Position numbers and translations under genes: made by a program. Positions 55,589 through 62,817 of a DNA stretch of 64,000 bases are shown here, piece after piece; within the stretch, counting starts at the first letter, position 1, and each line of letters begins with the position of its first letter. A model generated the notes under the pieces. It searched no databases. It was not told where the DNA came from and saw only the letters and a program-made list of their open reading frames with translations. This stretch comes from Adhaeribacter aquaticus DSM 16391 (GTDB lineage Bacteria > Bacteroidota > Bacteroidia > Cytophagales > Hymenobacteraceae), in NCBI RefSeq assembly GCF_000473365.1, contig NZ_AXBK01000002.1:54499-118498 (forward strand), written 5' to 3'.

Positions 55589-55701
55589 TAATACTTAAAA
55601 AATTTAATAATTACTCGTCTTTCATTTCCAATTGCGGCCTGAATCCTACTTATGTGGAAGATTAATTCAGCTTAAAATCCAAGAATTGAAATGAAGCCCC
55701 T

Positions 55702-57249
55702 TTAAGAAATGGCTACTTCCTCTGAGTTATACTTAGCTTTAAATGCCTGTTGGTAATGTTTATCATTACATAAACAACGTTTATCTTTTTGCTTTTGAAC
55801 CGGAACATTAAGATATTTTCCAACAGAAGATAAAAGATTTATTCGGGTAGAAGTGGCTAATTTTTTTTCACGTAATCCTAAATCTTCCTGTATTAATTCA
55901 CCTGCTAACATGATTCCGGCTAAGGCCGATTGAAAAGCCATTGGGGTTTCATTTTGTTCGCCATTCCCTGAACTTAGAATGATACCCCCGCAGATCGTTT
56001 TTTGATAAAAATTGCGTAGCGGTTTTCCCACTAATGGCATAAGATTCTCTAACGGCTGGTCTTTAGCAGTAGCAATTCTGGTTGCCAAGGTTAGATCTAC
56101 GACAGCCTGGTGAACCAGCATTAATCGTACCTCTGGTTCAGGTAAACCCAAGGCCTCTGCTATTATTGCTGATTCGGAGAGACTCTCTTCTTTTGGAAGA
56201 TAAAGACAAGCCAAACAGGCATCTTCCAGAAAATTATTATGTCTGGAAATACCTAAGTCATAGGCTTGGGTCCAGGCATTTACTATTTTAGAAGGAATAG
56301 CAGCCTGAATGGCAATGCGATCTTCTGCACTGTCTACTGCTACCGCCACCCGGGGCAATTTCCAATCTTGACGATTTGCCAGAAATGCATTCCATTTACC
56401 TCGATGTGGAATTGTCGTCAGCCCTGTTTCATTCAAAAACTTTATCCCTAAATCAACTTTTGATCCATCAATATCGTCCTGGGATGTTAAGACATACCGC
56501 TGCAGGTTGGAAAGGTCAATAGGATCATGTTCCACTAAATGCAAAGTTCCTTGTAACTGGGTTAACTTACTTACAGCCCAAATAAAGCCATTCCCTACAG
56601 CCCCTAATCCCACTAATATGGTTTCGGAAAAATTTATTATATCAGGAAGCTCAGGATATTCGGTAGTTAATTGTTCGCCGATTGTATAATCCACCAGAGA
56701 TAAATTAATTTCTCCATCCAATTCCGCGTCTGGAAGCATAGAAGCAAATACCGCCCTGAAAACGTTAGCGGCACCTAAACAGGCCGCGGCACCGGCTCCA
56801 AAAGGATTATTACTTGAATTCGAGCCCAATGGCCTATTTGAAGAAAGCTTAGCAATCCAGCCACTGGAACCAATATAAAAGACATGGGCAGCAGGTTGAT
56901 CAAGTGTCAAACTAGTGTTACCGATTATCACCGCTATGGTCGGACTTGCATCTTCTGAGAGTAGTTCAATATGCGGATTAATCGCTATTAACTGCCCCTT
57001 CACCACAGGTACATAACCTTGGGCTTCTGCATCTAAGGCTTTAATAACCATTTTCGGATAAAGCCGCCCTAGTAAACGAATGACCATATCAAGGGATGCC
57101 AAACCTTCCCGGCTATTTATGGCAAAAGAATCGAAGCCAACCAGAATAATAGAACTTTCAAGCTGCTGTTCAAAAGAGCGACGGTCAAAACCTTGTAATA
57201 TTTGAGATGCGGCCAATGCCGCTTTGTCGAAGAAATTTGCTAATGCCAT
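55702..57249 (-). CDS. E1-like ThiF-family ubiquitin-activating enzyme
   Basis: 515 residues from the ATG at 57249; an in-frame GTG lies at 57261. The N-terminal ~200 residues form an accessory domain. The ThiF/E1 Rossmann domain begins at ILVGLGAVG (about 212-219), followed by HLVEHDPIDLSNLQRYVL and VAVDSAEDR. Two cysteine pairs, CLAC (C345, C348) and CLC (C492, C494), could bind zinc, and C420 (TICGG) is a candidate catalytic cysteine. It would adenylate a ubiquitin-like protein. It overlaps the JAB gene by 10 bp. Confidence 0.8.
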   Translation of the reverse strand: MALANFFDKAALAASQILQGFDRRSFEQQLESSIILVGFDSFAINSREGLASLDMVIRLLGRLYPKMVIKALDAEAQGYVPVVKGQLIAINPHIELLSEDASPTIAVIIGNTSLTLDQPAAHVFYIGSSGWIAKLSSNRPLGSNSSNNPFGAGAAACLGAANVFRAVFASMLPDAELDGEINLSLVDYTIGEQLTTEYPELPDIINFSETILVGLGAVGNGFIWAVSKLTQLQGTLHLVEHDPIDLSNLQRYVLTSQDDIDGSKVDLGIKFLNETGLTTIPHRGKWNAFLANRQDWKLPRVAVAVDSAEDRIAIQAAIPSKIVNAWTQAYDLGISRHNNFLEDACLACLYLPKEESLSESAIIAEALGLPEPEVRLMLVHQAVVDLTLATRIATAKDQPLENLMPLVGKPLRNFYQKTICGGIILSSGNGEQNETPMAFQSALAGIMLAGELIQEDLGLREKKLATSTRINLLSSVGKYLNVPVQKQKDKRCLCNDKHYQQAFKAKYNSEEVAIS

Positions 57250-57791
57250 GGCCAGTACCACCGTTTATGCCGGGGAAGTGGTTCGTCCCCAATAAAATTA
57301 AATAATTTAGTTTTCTCATAGGTTGGAAGATGTGCCCATTCGGGTCCAGCTTCCAAACGGTAAATTTCCCAGGTAGAGAGATCAATCCCTTTGCGGCCAA
57401 AGTATGGTACTACGATAGAAAAACCACCAACCTCTGTAATAATAGCATAAGCATCATCTGTATCAGAATGATAAGCTACGGTTGGATGGCTATGAATCTG
57501 CGCAACTAAAATTAACTTCTCTGCATACAACTCCCGATTGATCCGGGTCAACTCAGGCCCTGGAACAAAATAAAGCAGTCCGTCTTCCGTTTGAGTAGCC
57601 TCCTGCTCCGGAATAATGGTGCGACGTATATAAAACGTCGCACCATCTTGATTACCGGCAAATAAAGCAACTCCTTCTACTCCTTGGCGTCCAGCTCGCT
57701 GAAAATGGTCAATAGCCACTTGAGCCAACTGTCGAGGTAATTCTATGGAAGTAATATCAAGCAAACCTGGAGTAGTCGAGTCAGAACTCAT
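57240..57791 (-). CDS. JAB/MPN (Mov34) metallopeptidase, deubiquitinase-like
   Basis: 183 residues with a complete JAMM signature: E39, H100 and H102 (QIHSHP), S109 and D112 (HSDTDD), the zinc site of isopeptidases that process or remove ubiquitin-like proteins. It overlaps the Ubl-E2 gene by 4 bp (ATGA) and the E1 gene by 10 bp, so the three proteins are translated from one message. A processing or deconjugating role parallel to Cap3 in CBASS or BilD-type enzymes is inferred. Confidence 0.88.
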   Translation of the reverse strand: MSSDSTTPGLLDITSIELPRQLAQVAIDHFQRAGRQGVEGVALFAGNQDGATFYIRRTIIPEQEATQTEDGLLYFVPGPELTRINRELYAEKLILVAQIHSHPTVAYHSDTDDAYAIITEVGGFSIVVPYFGRKGIDLSTWEIYRLEAGPEWAHLPTYEKTKLFNFIGDEPLPRHKRWYWPWH

Positions 57792-58765
57792 GCAGGTATC
57801 CGGTTTGGATCAGGTGGCAAACCTAATTGAAATTGGTAACCCATTAAGGGGTTAATCCCATAGTTATACAGCACATTGATAATATGATCTAAGGTTCCCA
57901 CTTCCGTATTACGATATAGAAACCACGAGTCTCCAGTATGAGCCGGATGGTTATGATATTCCCGAATACCTCTAACACATAAAAAGGGGAGGCCATCTGG
58001 TGCATGAAACTGTAGTAGGGGTTGTACATCTAACTGAATACCGCCGTTTGCATCGGGAGTTTGTACAGTGCCTGTTCTTTTAAAAAAATGAGAACCTACC
58101 TCTTCGGCCCGTAATGGCCTTTCGGTAAAAGGATCAACAAATTGAACAGAAAGTGGCTGCAGGTCAAAATCCGAAAAATCAATTTTTACTCCAAACAGAA
58201 TAGGGGTAGGCTTTATCCTTGGGACGGCAAAACCAAACAGAACATAAGGAAATTCCGCTTTTAATAACAAAATACCTCGCGCACGTTGCATGGCTTCATT
58301 AGAGCGAAAATTAGTAACCTGCTCCTGATATTTAGTTCGGGCAATCTGGGGATCAACCAAAGACATAGCTTCTGTTTCAGATTCAATCTGTACAACTGAA
58401 CCGCCAATACCAGCACCAGGCGTAAAAAATAGTTTAGCGCCGTCTTCTAAATTATAATCTTCAACTTTACTTTCGATATCCAAATTATCACCGGCTTCCG
58501 TTTGCAAGGTCCACTGCTTTATGTCGCGGGTAGCATTATTGCTGGTATGCAATGCTTTTTGGGCAGAGACGTGGAGGGGTTGATTAACATTTACTTCCTC
58601 CGCATATTCTTTGGAATTGATAATAAAGATCAACGTTATCCGTTGATCATTTCCCGGTTTGTCTCTATTCGGAGATTCAACATTTACGGTTGGTAATTGT
58701 GCGTCATGGCGCATAGAAGGCTGATCTTGTTTTTCGTCAGCCCCCTTTGAATTAAAATCATTCAT
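57788..58765 (-). CDS. Ubiquitin-like domain fused to an E2-like domain
   Basis: 325 residues. After a charged N-terminal tail (1-40), residues ~42-116 form a beta-grasp ubiquitin-like domain, ending FFTPGAGIGGS with a Gly-Gly at 121-122. The C-terminal ~190 residues resemble a divergent bacterial E2: the only cysteine, C263 in PFLCVRG, is followed by REYHNHPAH and WFLYR. A single polypeptide would thus supply both the modifier and the conjugating enzyme. It is the first gene of the E2-JAB-E1 operon. The E2 call depends on context and the lone cysteine. Confidence 0.7.
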   Translation of the reverse strand: MNDFNSKGADEKQDQPSMRHDAQLPTVNVESPNRDKPGNDQRITLIFIINSKEYAEEVNVNQPLHVSAQKALHTSNNATRDIKQWTLQTEAGDNLDIESKVEDYNLEDGAKLFFTPGAGIGGSVVQIESETEAMSLVDPQIARTKYQEQVTNFRSNEAMQRARGILLLKAEFPYVLFGFAVPRIKPTPILFGVKIDFSDFDLQPLSVQFVDPFTERPLRAEEVGSHFFKRTGTVQTPDANGGIQLDVQPLLQFHAPDGLPFLCVRGIREYHNHPAHTGDSWFLYRNTEVGTLDHIINVLYNYGINPLMGYQFQLGLPPDPNRIPA

Positions 58766-58846
58766 AATAGTATAATATTTGTTAAATGCTCTTTATGAGG
58801 AACACTAGCGAGCAAAAAGTGTCCTTTTTGGTTCCGGCCAAGCATA

Positions 58847-58876
58847 TTGTATTACAAATAATTAATACTACCTTTG
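58847..58876 (+). promoter_or_regulatory. Bacteroidota-type promoter (TTG-N19-TAnnTTTG)
   Basis: TTG at 58847-58849 and TACCTTTG at 58869-58876 are separated by 19 bp, matching the -33/-7 pattern of Bacteroidota promoters. It points rightward, away from the ubiquitin operon, and would begin a transcript near 58883 that reaches a terminator 60-100 bp later. Confidence 0.6.
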
Positions 58877-58882
58877 TAACCG

Positions 58883-58987
58883 AATACCACAATGCAAAAT
58901 GGGTTGGGTATGCTAGCCCAGATTTCGTTGGAAGCGAAATGTTATTTTACCCTCTTTCTGTTGACGCAGGTAGAGGGTCTTTTTTTT
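58883..58987 (+). ncRNA. Predicted small RNA with its own promoter and terminator
   Basis: Downstream of a good promoter, about 105 nt carry a small hairpin (ATTTCG with CGAAAT, about 58922-58940). A strong terminator follows: ACCCTCT (58949-58955) with AGAGGGT (58972-58978), then a C and eight Ts. No gene precedes the terminator on this strand apart from a 67-codon frame that ends within the T-run and looks non-coding. It lies between the Ubl operon and the XRE-ImmA operon. The function is unknown. Confidence 0.55.
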
Positions 58988-59047
58988 AGCAGATAATTTT
59001 CGTTTTAAATGTGATTATTACTTTCTTAACAACACAAAGATATGTTA

Positions 59048-59103
59048 TTTGGTTGACAAAAAGAAAAATATTTTTGCATTTGTCAACCAAAGTCGTATAT
59101 TTA
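59048..59103 (+). promoter_or_regulatory. Operator/promoter of the XRE-ImmA gene
   Basis: A perfect 13-bp inverted repeat, TTTGGTTGACAAA (59048-59060) and TTTGTCAACCAAA (59079-59091), has an 18-bp spacer. A promoter-like TTG at 59074-59076 and TATATTTA at 59096-59103 lie 19 bp apart, so the right arm sits between the promoter elements. Binding there would repress the downstream operon. The same GTTGACAA/TTGTCAAC pair recurs at 62105-62139. Confidence 0.7.
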
Positions 59104-59155
59104 CGTCAAATAGCTTATAATTCAGCAACTTAATTTTTTAAGTTTTTATCTATAG

Positions 59156-60208
59156 ATGATAAATTTCCCGGAGCGGTTACGTTCAGCCCGTAAAATGCGG
59201 GGTTGGTCACTACAAGAATTGGCTAATCAAGTAGGCATCATTAGTAAACAAGCATTAGGAAAATATGAACAAGGTCTGATGAAGCCGGAAGAAAGCACGC
59301 TATATGCTTTAACCAAGGCTTTAGGAGTAAAAGCTGACTATTTTCTAAAGCCACAGCGGGTCACATTGGGACCAGTTGAATTTAGAAAAAAATCCAGTTT
59401 GAAAGTAAAGGAGAGTGCCACCTTAGCTGAGCAGATCCGGGATTACCTGGAAAGGTATCTGGAAATGCAAGAACTCTTACAGGTAAAAAATGAATTTGTA
59501 AATCCACTTGGAGAGAAAAAGAAGGTATCAACCTGCGAAGATGTAGAAGAGGCGGCCGCAAAGGTTTTAAATGTTTGGCAGTTGGGCACCAATCCTATTC
59601 CAAATGTAATTGAAATGCTGGAAGAAAATGGGATTTGTGTTCTTACTATTTCCGGTCCAGCCTCATTTGATGGGTTAGCGACCTGGGTAGGGCAGTTACC
59701 GGTCATTGTTTTAAATAAGGAATATTCGGTTGACCGGCGGCGCTTTACGGCTCTACACGAGTTGGGGCATCTTTTAATGGATACAAATCACCTAGATGAT
59801 AAAGAGTGTGAAAAATATTGCCATCGTTTTGCTAGTGCTATGTTGTTGCCAAAAGAGGTAGCCCTTCGGCAATTAGGAAACATAAGAAGTAATATTTCAT
59901 TAGGAGAGTTCTTATCGATAAAAAAACAATATGGTATATCGGTGCAGGCACTTATGCGCCGTGCTTTTGACTTGGGAATTATTAATAAAAATTATTACCA
60001 ATTCTTATGTATTAAAACAGCGCCGAATCGCAAAGAGGAAGGGTTTAGTAAATTTAATTTTGCCGGCGAATCCGACCATTCCTACCGGTTTGAGCAACTT
60101 TTGATGCGATTGGTTTCCGAGAATGTTGTTACAGAAAGCAAAGCAGCTTTTCTAGGAGGTATAAGTGTTTCTGAATTACGTGAAAAGTTAGATCCTGTAG
60201 CAGGGTAA
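59156..60208 (+). CDS. XRE-family regulator fused to ImmA/IrrE metallopeptidase
   Basis: 350 residues. The N-terminal helix-turn-helix (about 7-60, MRGWSLQELANQVGIISKQAL) is XRE type. The C-terminal half is an ImmA/IrrE (COG2856) domain with HELGH at 201-205, a zinc peptidase motif. Such fusions act as antitoxin-regulators that repress their own operon and may cleave a partner when activated. A perfect palindrome overlaps its promoter, consistent with autoregulation. It is followed 5 bp later by the PIN-like gene. Confidence 0.88.
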   Translation: MINFPERLRSARKMRGWSLQELANQVGIISKQALGKYEQGLMKPEESTLYALTKALGVKADYFLKPQRVTLGPVEFRKKSSLKVKESATLAEQIRDYLERYLEMQELLQVKNEFVNPLGEKKKVSTCEDVEEAAAKVLNVWQLGTNPIPNVIEMLEENGICVLTISGPASFDGLATWVGQLPVIVLNKEYSVDRRRFTALHELGHLLMDTNHLDDKECEKYCHRFASAMLLPKEVALRQLGNIRSNISLGEFLSIKKQYGISVQALMRRAFDLGIINKNYYQFLCIKTAPNRKEEGFSKFNFAGESDHSYRFEQLLMRLVSENVVTESKAAFLGGISVSELREKLDPVAG

Positions 60209-60213
60209 TAGAA

Positions 60214-60732
60214 ATGAGTGATCAGGTTACAAAATTTAATATTGCCATCCAGGATGCTGGGGTAATGGTCGACTTATCCAAAGCTGGGCTGGTCACACAA
60301 GCTTTCCAGCTTCCTGTTACCTATTATACCGCTGATTCCGTTTTGAGTGACCTGAGCTCTAAACAAAAGAACGAATTTTTTCCTTATGTAGAAACAACCC
60401 AGTTAAAATGTGAGTCCATGGACGCTGGTATGTTCTCTACTATTGCCAAATACCAGCCCTTGTATCCGGAGTTGTCAGAACAGGACCTGTCTGTTTACCA
60501 CATCGCACAAGCAAAACAACTACCAGTCCTTACCAGTTGTAATACCTTACGTCTATTCATGAAGAAACTAAAAGTGGAGGCGAAAAGTACGTATTGGGTT
60601 GTTGATTTATTAGCAGACTATACTTTTGTTACAGCCGAACAAGCGGGCGTTTTATATCAAAAACTAAACAATGCCAACCCCCGATTAGCTCCTGAAGACT
60701 TTTCCAAGGGAAAAAAGAGATGGGAAAAATAA
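60214..60732 (+). CDS. PIN-like domain protein, candidate toxin
   Basis: 172 residues resembling the PIN-like partner of XRE-ImmA genes. Acidic residues at D14/D20 and D91 (LSEQDLSVYHIAQA) and the strand PVLTSCNTLRLF match the PIN core, although the usual late TDD aspartate is replaced (TSCN). Catalytic competence is therefore uncertain. PIN toxins cleave RNA. The 5-bp gap to the XRE-ImmA gene indicates an operon and a toxin-antitoxin-like pair. Confidence 0.65.
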   Translation: MSDQVTKFNIAIQDAGVMVDLSKAGLVTQAFQLPVTYYTADSVLSDLSSKQKNEFFPYVETTQLKCESMDAGMFSTIAKYQPLYPELSEQDLSVYHIAQAKQLPVLTSCNTLRLFMKKLKVEAKSTYWVVDLLADYTFVTAEQAGVLYQKLNNANPRLAPEDFSKGKKRWEK

Positions 60733-60789
60733 TTAACTTATACGTATCTAACTTAAAATAATTTAAATTTCCAATCCTTCCCTATTATA

Positions 60790-62109
60790 ATGCCTGAACA
60801 ACATAATATTGAATATAAACAAAGTTGGCATGACGATTATTTAAAATGGGTATGTGGCTTTGCTAATGCCCAAGGTGGAACAATTTGTATTGGAAAAGAT
60901 GATGACGGCCAAATAGTACATGTTCCCGATTTCAAAAATCTGATGGAGATTATACCCCAAAAGATTAAGGATCAACTGGGCATCATGGTGGAAGTTAATC
61001 TTTATGAAGAAGAGGGAAAATATTATATAGAGATTATTACTCCTCCCTATTCAATTGCTGTTTCTTTACGAGGTCGGTACTATTATCGCACTGGCAGTAC
61101 TAAAATGGAGTTAACCGGCTCGAACTTAACCGAATTTTTGCTTAAGAAATCAGGAAAGACTTGGGATGACGTTCTCGAACCAGCAGCTACCTTATCTGAT
61201 ATTGATCAGGACAGTGTCAATAAATTTATAAAAGATGCTGCTAAAACGGATCGTTTACCAGATGTATCCGATTTGAATTTAACAGACATTCTTGAAAAAC
61301 TTCGTCTTTCTGATAACGGTGACTTAAAACGGGCTGCTGTTATACTGTTTGCTAAAGATCCTGGGCGATTCTATCCTAATATTTTAGTAAAATTAGGTCG
61401 ATTCGGGCAGGATGATGCTGATTTAAAATTTCAAGAAATTGTCGAAGGAAATCTTATCAAACTCTTAAGTGAAGTAACAGCAGTTCTTAATCGCAAGTTT
61501 TTCACCAAACCCATTGATTTTGAAGGTTTGCAGCGGGTTGAGAAAGATGAATATCCAGTTGCAGCTATCCGGGAAATGCTGTTAAATGCTTTGGTACATC
61601 GAAGCTACATGGGCAGCATGGTCCAGATTCGGATGTACGATGACAAACTTAGTATTTGGAACGAAGGCGGATTGCCAGAAGGATTATCTTTAGAATCATT
61701 AAAAAGACAGCATCCATCCCGGCCAAGAAATCCGATAATTGCAGATGTTTGTTTTAAAGGTGGTTATATTGATTCCTGGGGAAGAGGGACTATTAAAATT
61801 ATTGAATCTTGCCGGAATGCCAATCTTCCAGAGCCCGAAATGCAGGAGCGCGATGGTGGTTTTCAAATCACTATTTTCAAAGATTTTCTGACCGAAGAGC
61901 ATCTCAAAAAAAGGGGGCTTAACGAAAGGCAGGTAAAAGCTATTTCATTTATAAAAGCTAACATTTCAGTAACGAATGCGCAATATCAGGAACTTAATAA
62001 TATTGGCAAAACAACCGCTACAGCAGATTTACAACAGCTAGTAGAGCAAAATATCCTAAAGCAAACCGGCTCTAAAGGAAGAGGCTCTAAATATGAGTTA
62101 GCTAGTTGA
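60790..62109 (+). CDS. AlbA_2 (Schlafen-like) domain and HATPase-type ATP-binding protein
   Basis: 439 residues. The N-terminal ~130 form an AlbA_2/Schlafen-like nucleic-acid-binding domain (EYKQSWHDDYLKWVCGFANA, GGTICIGKDDDG). The central part contains a GHKL-like ATP-binding region (REMLLNALVHRSYMGSMVQI, IWNEGGLPEG, GYIDSWGRGTIKII). A C-terminal winged helix (about 375-435) follows. These proteins are thought to be transcriptional regulators or defence accessory factors. The gene is 57 bp after the PIN gene on the same strand and ends within a second copy of the GTTGACAA operator. Confidence 0.82.
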   Translation: MPEQHNIEYKQSWHDDYLKWVCGFANAQGGTICIGKDDDGQIVHVPDFKNLMEIIPQKIKDQLGIMVEVNLYEEEGKYYIEIITPPYSIAVSLRGRYYYRTGSTKMELTGSNLTEFLLKKSGKTWDDVLEPAATLSDIDQDSVNKFIKDAAKTDRLPDVSDLNLTDILEKLRLSDNGDLKRAAVILFAKDPGRFYPNILVKLGRFGQDDADLKFQEIVEGNLIKLLSEVTAVLNRKFFTKPIDFEGLQRVEKDEYPVAAIREMLLNALVHRSYMGSMVQIRMYDDKLSIWNEGGLPEGLSLESLKRQHPSRPRNPIIADVCFKGGYIDSWGRGTIKIIESCRNANLPEPEMQERDGGFQITIFKDFLTEEHLKKRGLNERQVKAISFIKANISVTNAQYQELNNIGKTTATADLQQLVEQNILKQTGSKGRGSKYELAS

Positions 62110-62173
62110 CAAAATTAAATAATTGGCCGAATTGTCAACCTTTTGGCCAATAATTGGCCGAATTGGCCAATTA
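62105..62173. promoter_or_regulatory. Second copy of the GTTGACAA operator plus TTGGCC repeats
   Basis: GTTGACAA (62105-62112) and TTGTCAAC (62132-62139) form the same inverted pair as the XRE-ImmA operator, overlapping the AlbA_2 stop codon. A 17-bp direct repeat, AATAATTGGCCGAATTG, occurs at 62118-62134 and 62149-62165, 31 bp apart, with palindromic TTGGCCAA units between and after. It may bind the XRE regulator or mark the right end of the module. It has no obvious terminator shape. Confidence 0.6.
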
Positions 62174-62330
62174 TTCTAAAATATCAGGTTTAATACGACT
62201 AATCTAAGCAAGGATTCAACAGGTGTATTTTTAACAATGTTGATTACAACTAATGACTGATGGGTAAAAAATATATCGGAATGCTCTTTATTAATAAGTA
62301 CAGGCAACTCTTAAAACTAACAACGCACCA

Positions 62331-62493
62331 CTTCTATTTAACATAACAAAAATTATTCGGACATCATATTTAATGGTATTGACAGATGTAGAGTAGGGGA
62401 GTTGTATATAAAGGTGAAATTGGCTTCTGCACTTTTTTCCCAACTGCCCCTTTATTAAGTAAAAAGTGCACTAAAGTTGCCCTAAGCACAATA
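62331..62493. repeat. Diverged repeat D2, homologous to the sequence after fic
   Basis: This shares CACTTCTATTTAACATAA, AAATTATTCGG, TCCCAACTGCCCCTTTA and other blocks with 52837-53007, and like that copy is followed immediately by an R element. Here no fic gene precedes it; the AlbA_2 module does. It therefore marks a duplication or insertion boundary at the right end of the defence island. Confidence 0.6.
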
Positions 62494-62817
62494 CGATTAG
62501 CTTTTGGATTGGCCATTTTTCATGGCGGATCAAAAAGCGGGCTGATTGTAATAGCTTGCCAGCACGGTTTGCTCCAGGCAGCGCCGGAGCAAATGGTGTG
62601 GGCTTGCAGAAATTTTGAATACATTAATGGCTAAACCGGAAAATGGCCGGCACTTTTTTTCCCGGTGGTTTTCCGGTTGGGTGTATTGCTGGGCAATTTA
62701 TCGGTTGATTTTGGGAAAGGAGCGCAGCGGATTGACCGGAATCAATGGTTAAATTGCCTTTTTGCGGGAAGGATAGAAGGGGAAAGCCCGGAGCACTAGC
62801 GAAGACTTGTACCGGAT
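62494..62817. repeat. Structured repeat R4, joined to the deleted IS110 copy
   Basis: This fourth R copy is close to R1 in its 3' part. AACCGGAAAA (62634-62643) pairs with TTTTCCGGTT (62669-62678), a base-pair exchange relative to R1 and R2. GGCAATTTA (62692-62700) pairs with TAAATTGCC (62750-62758). It ends at ACCGGAT, the IS110 left boundary. Unlike R1 and R2, its right part is missing: beyond the IS the sequence is fic. Confidence 0.8.

Noticed and set aside
57788..58765. Calling the ubiquitin operon a standard BilABCD system
   Set aside because: BilA and BilB are separate proteins, whereas here the modifier and E2-like domains are one chain, and a Pycsar pair follows. The relationship is left open.
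58786..58989. 67-codon open frame on the plus strand
   Set aside because: It ends inside the T-run of a terminator hairpin, contains the promoter boxes of the predicted RNA and has no recognisable domain.
15640..62817. R elements as tRNA genes, integron attC sites or group II introns
   Set aside because: No cloverleaf with T-arm consensus, no RYYYAAC/GTTRRRY core pair with attC spacing, and no domain V or intron-encoded protein could be found.
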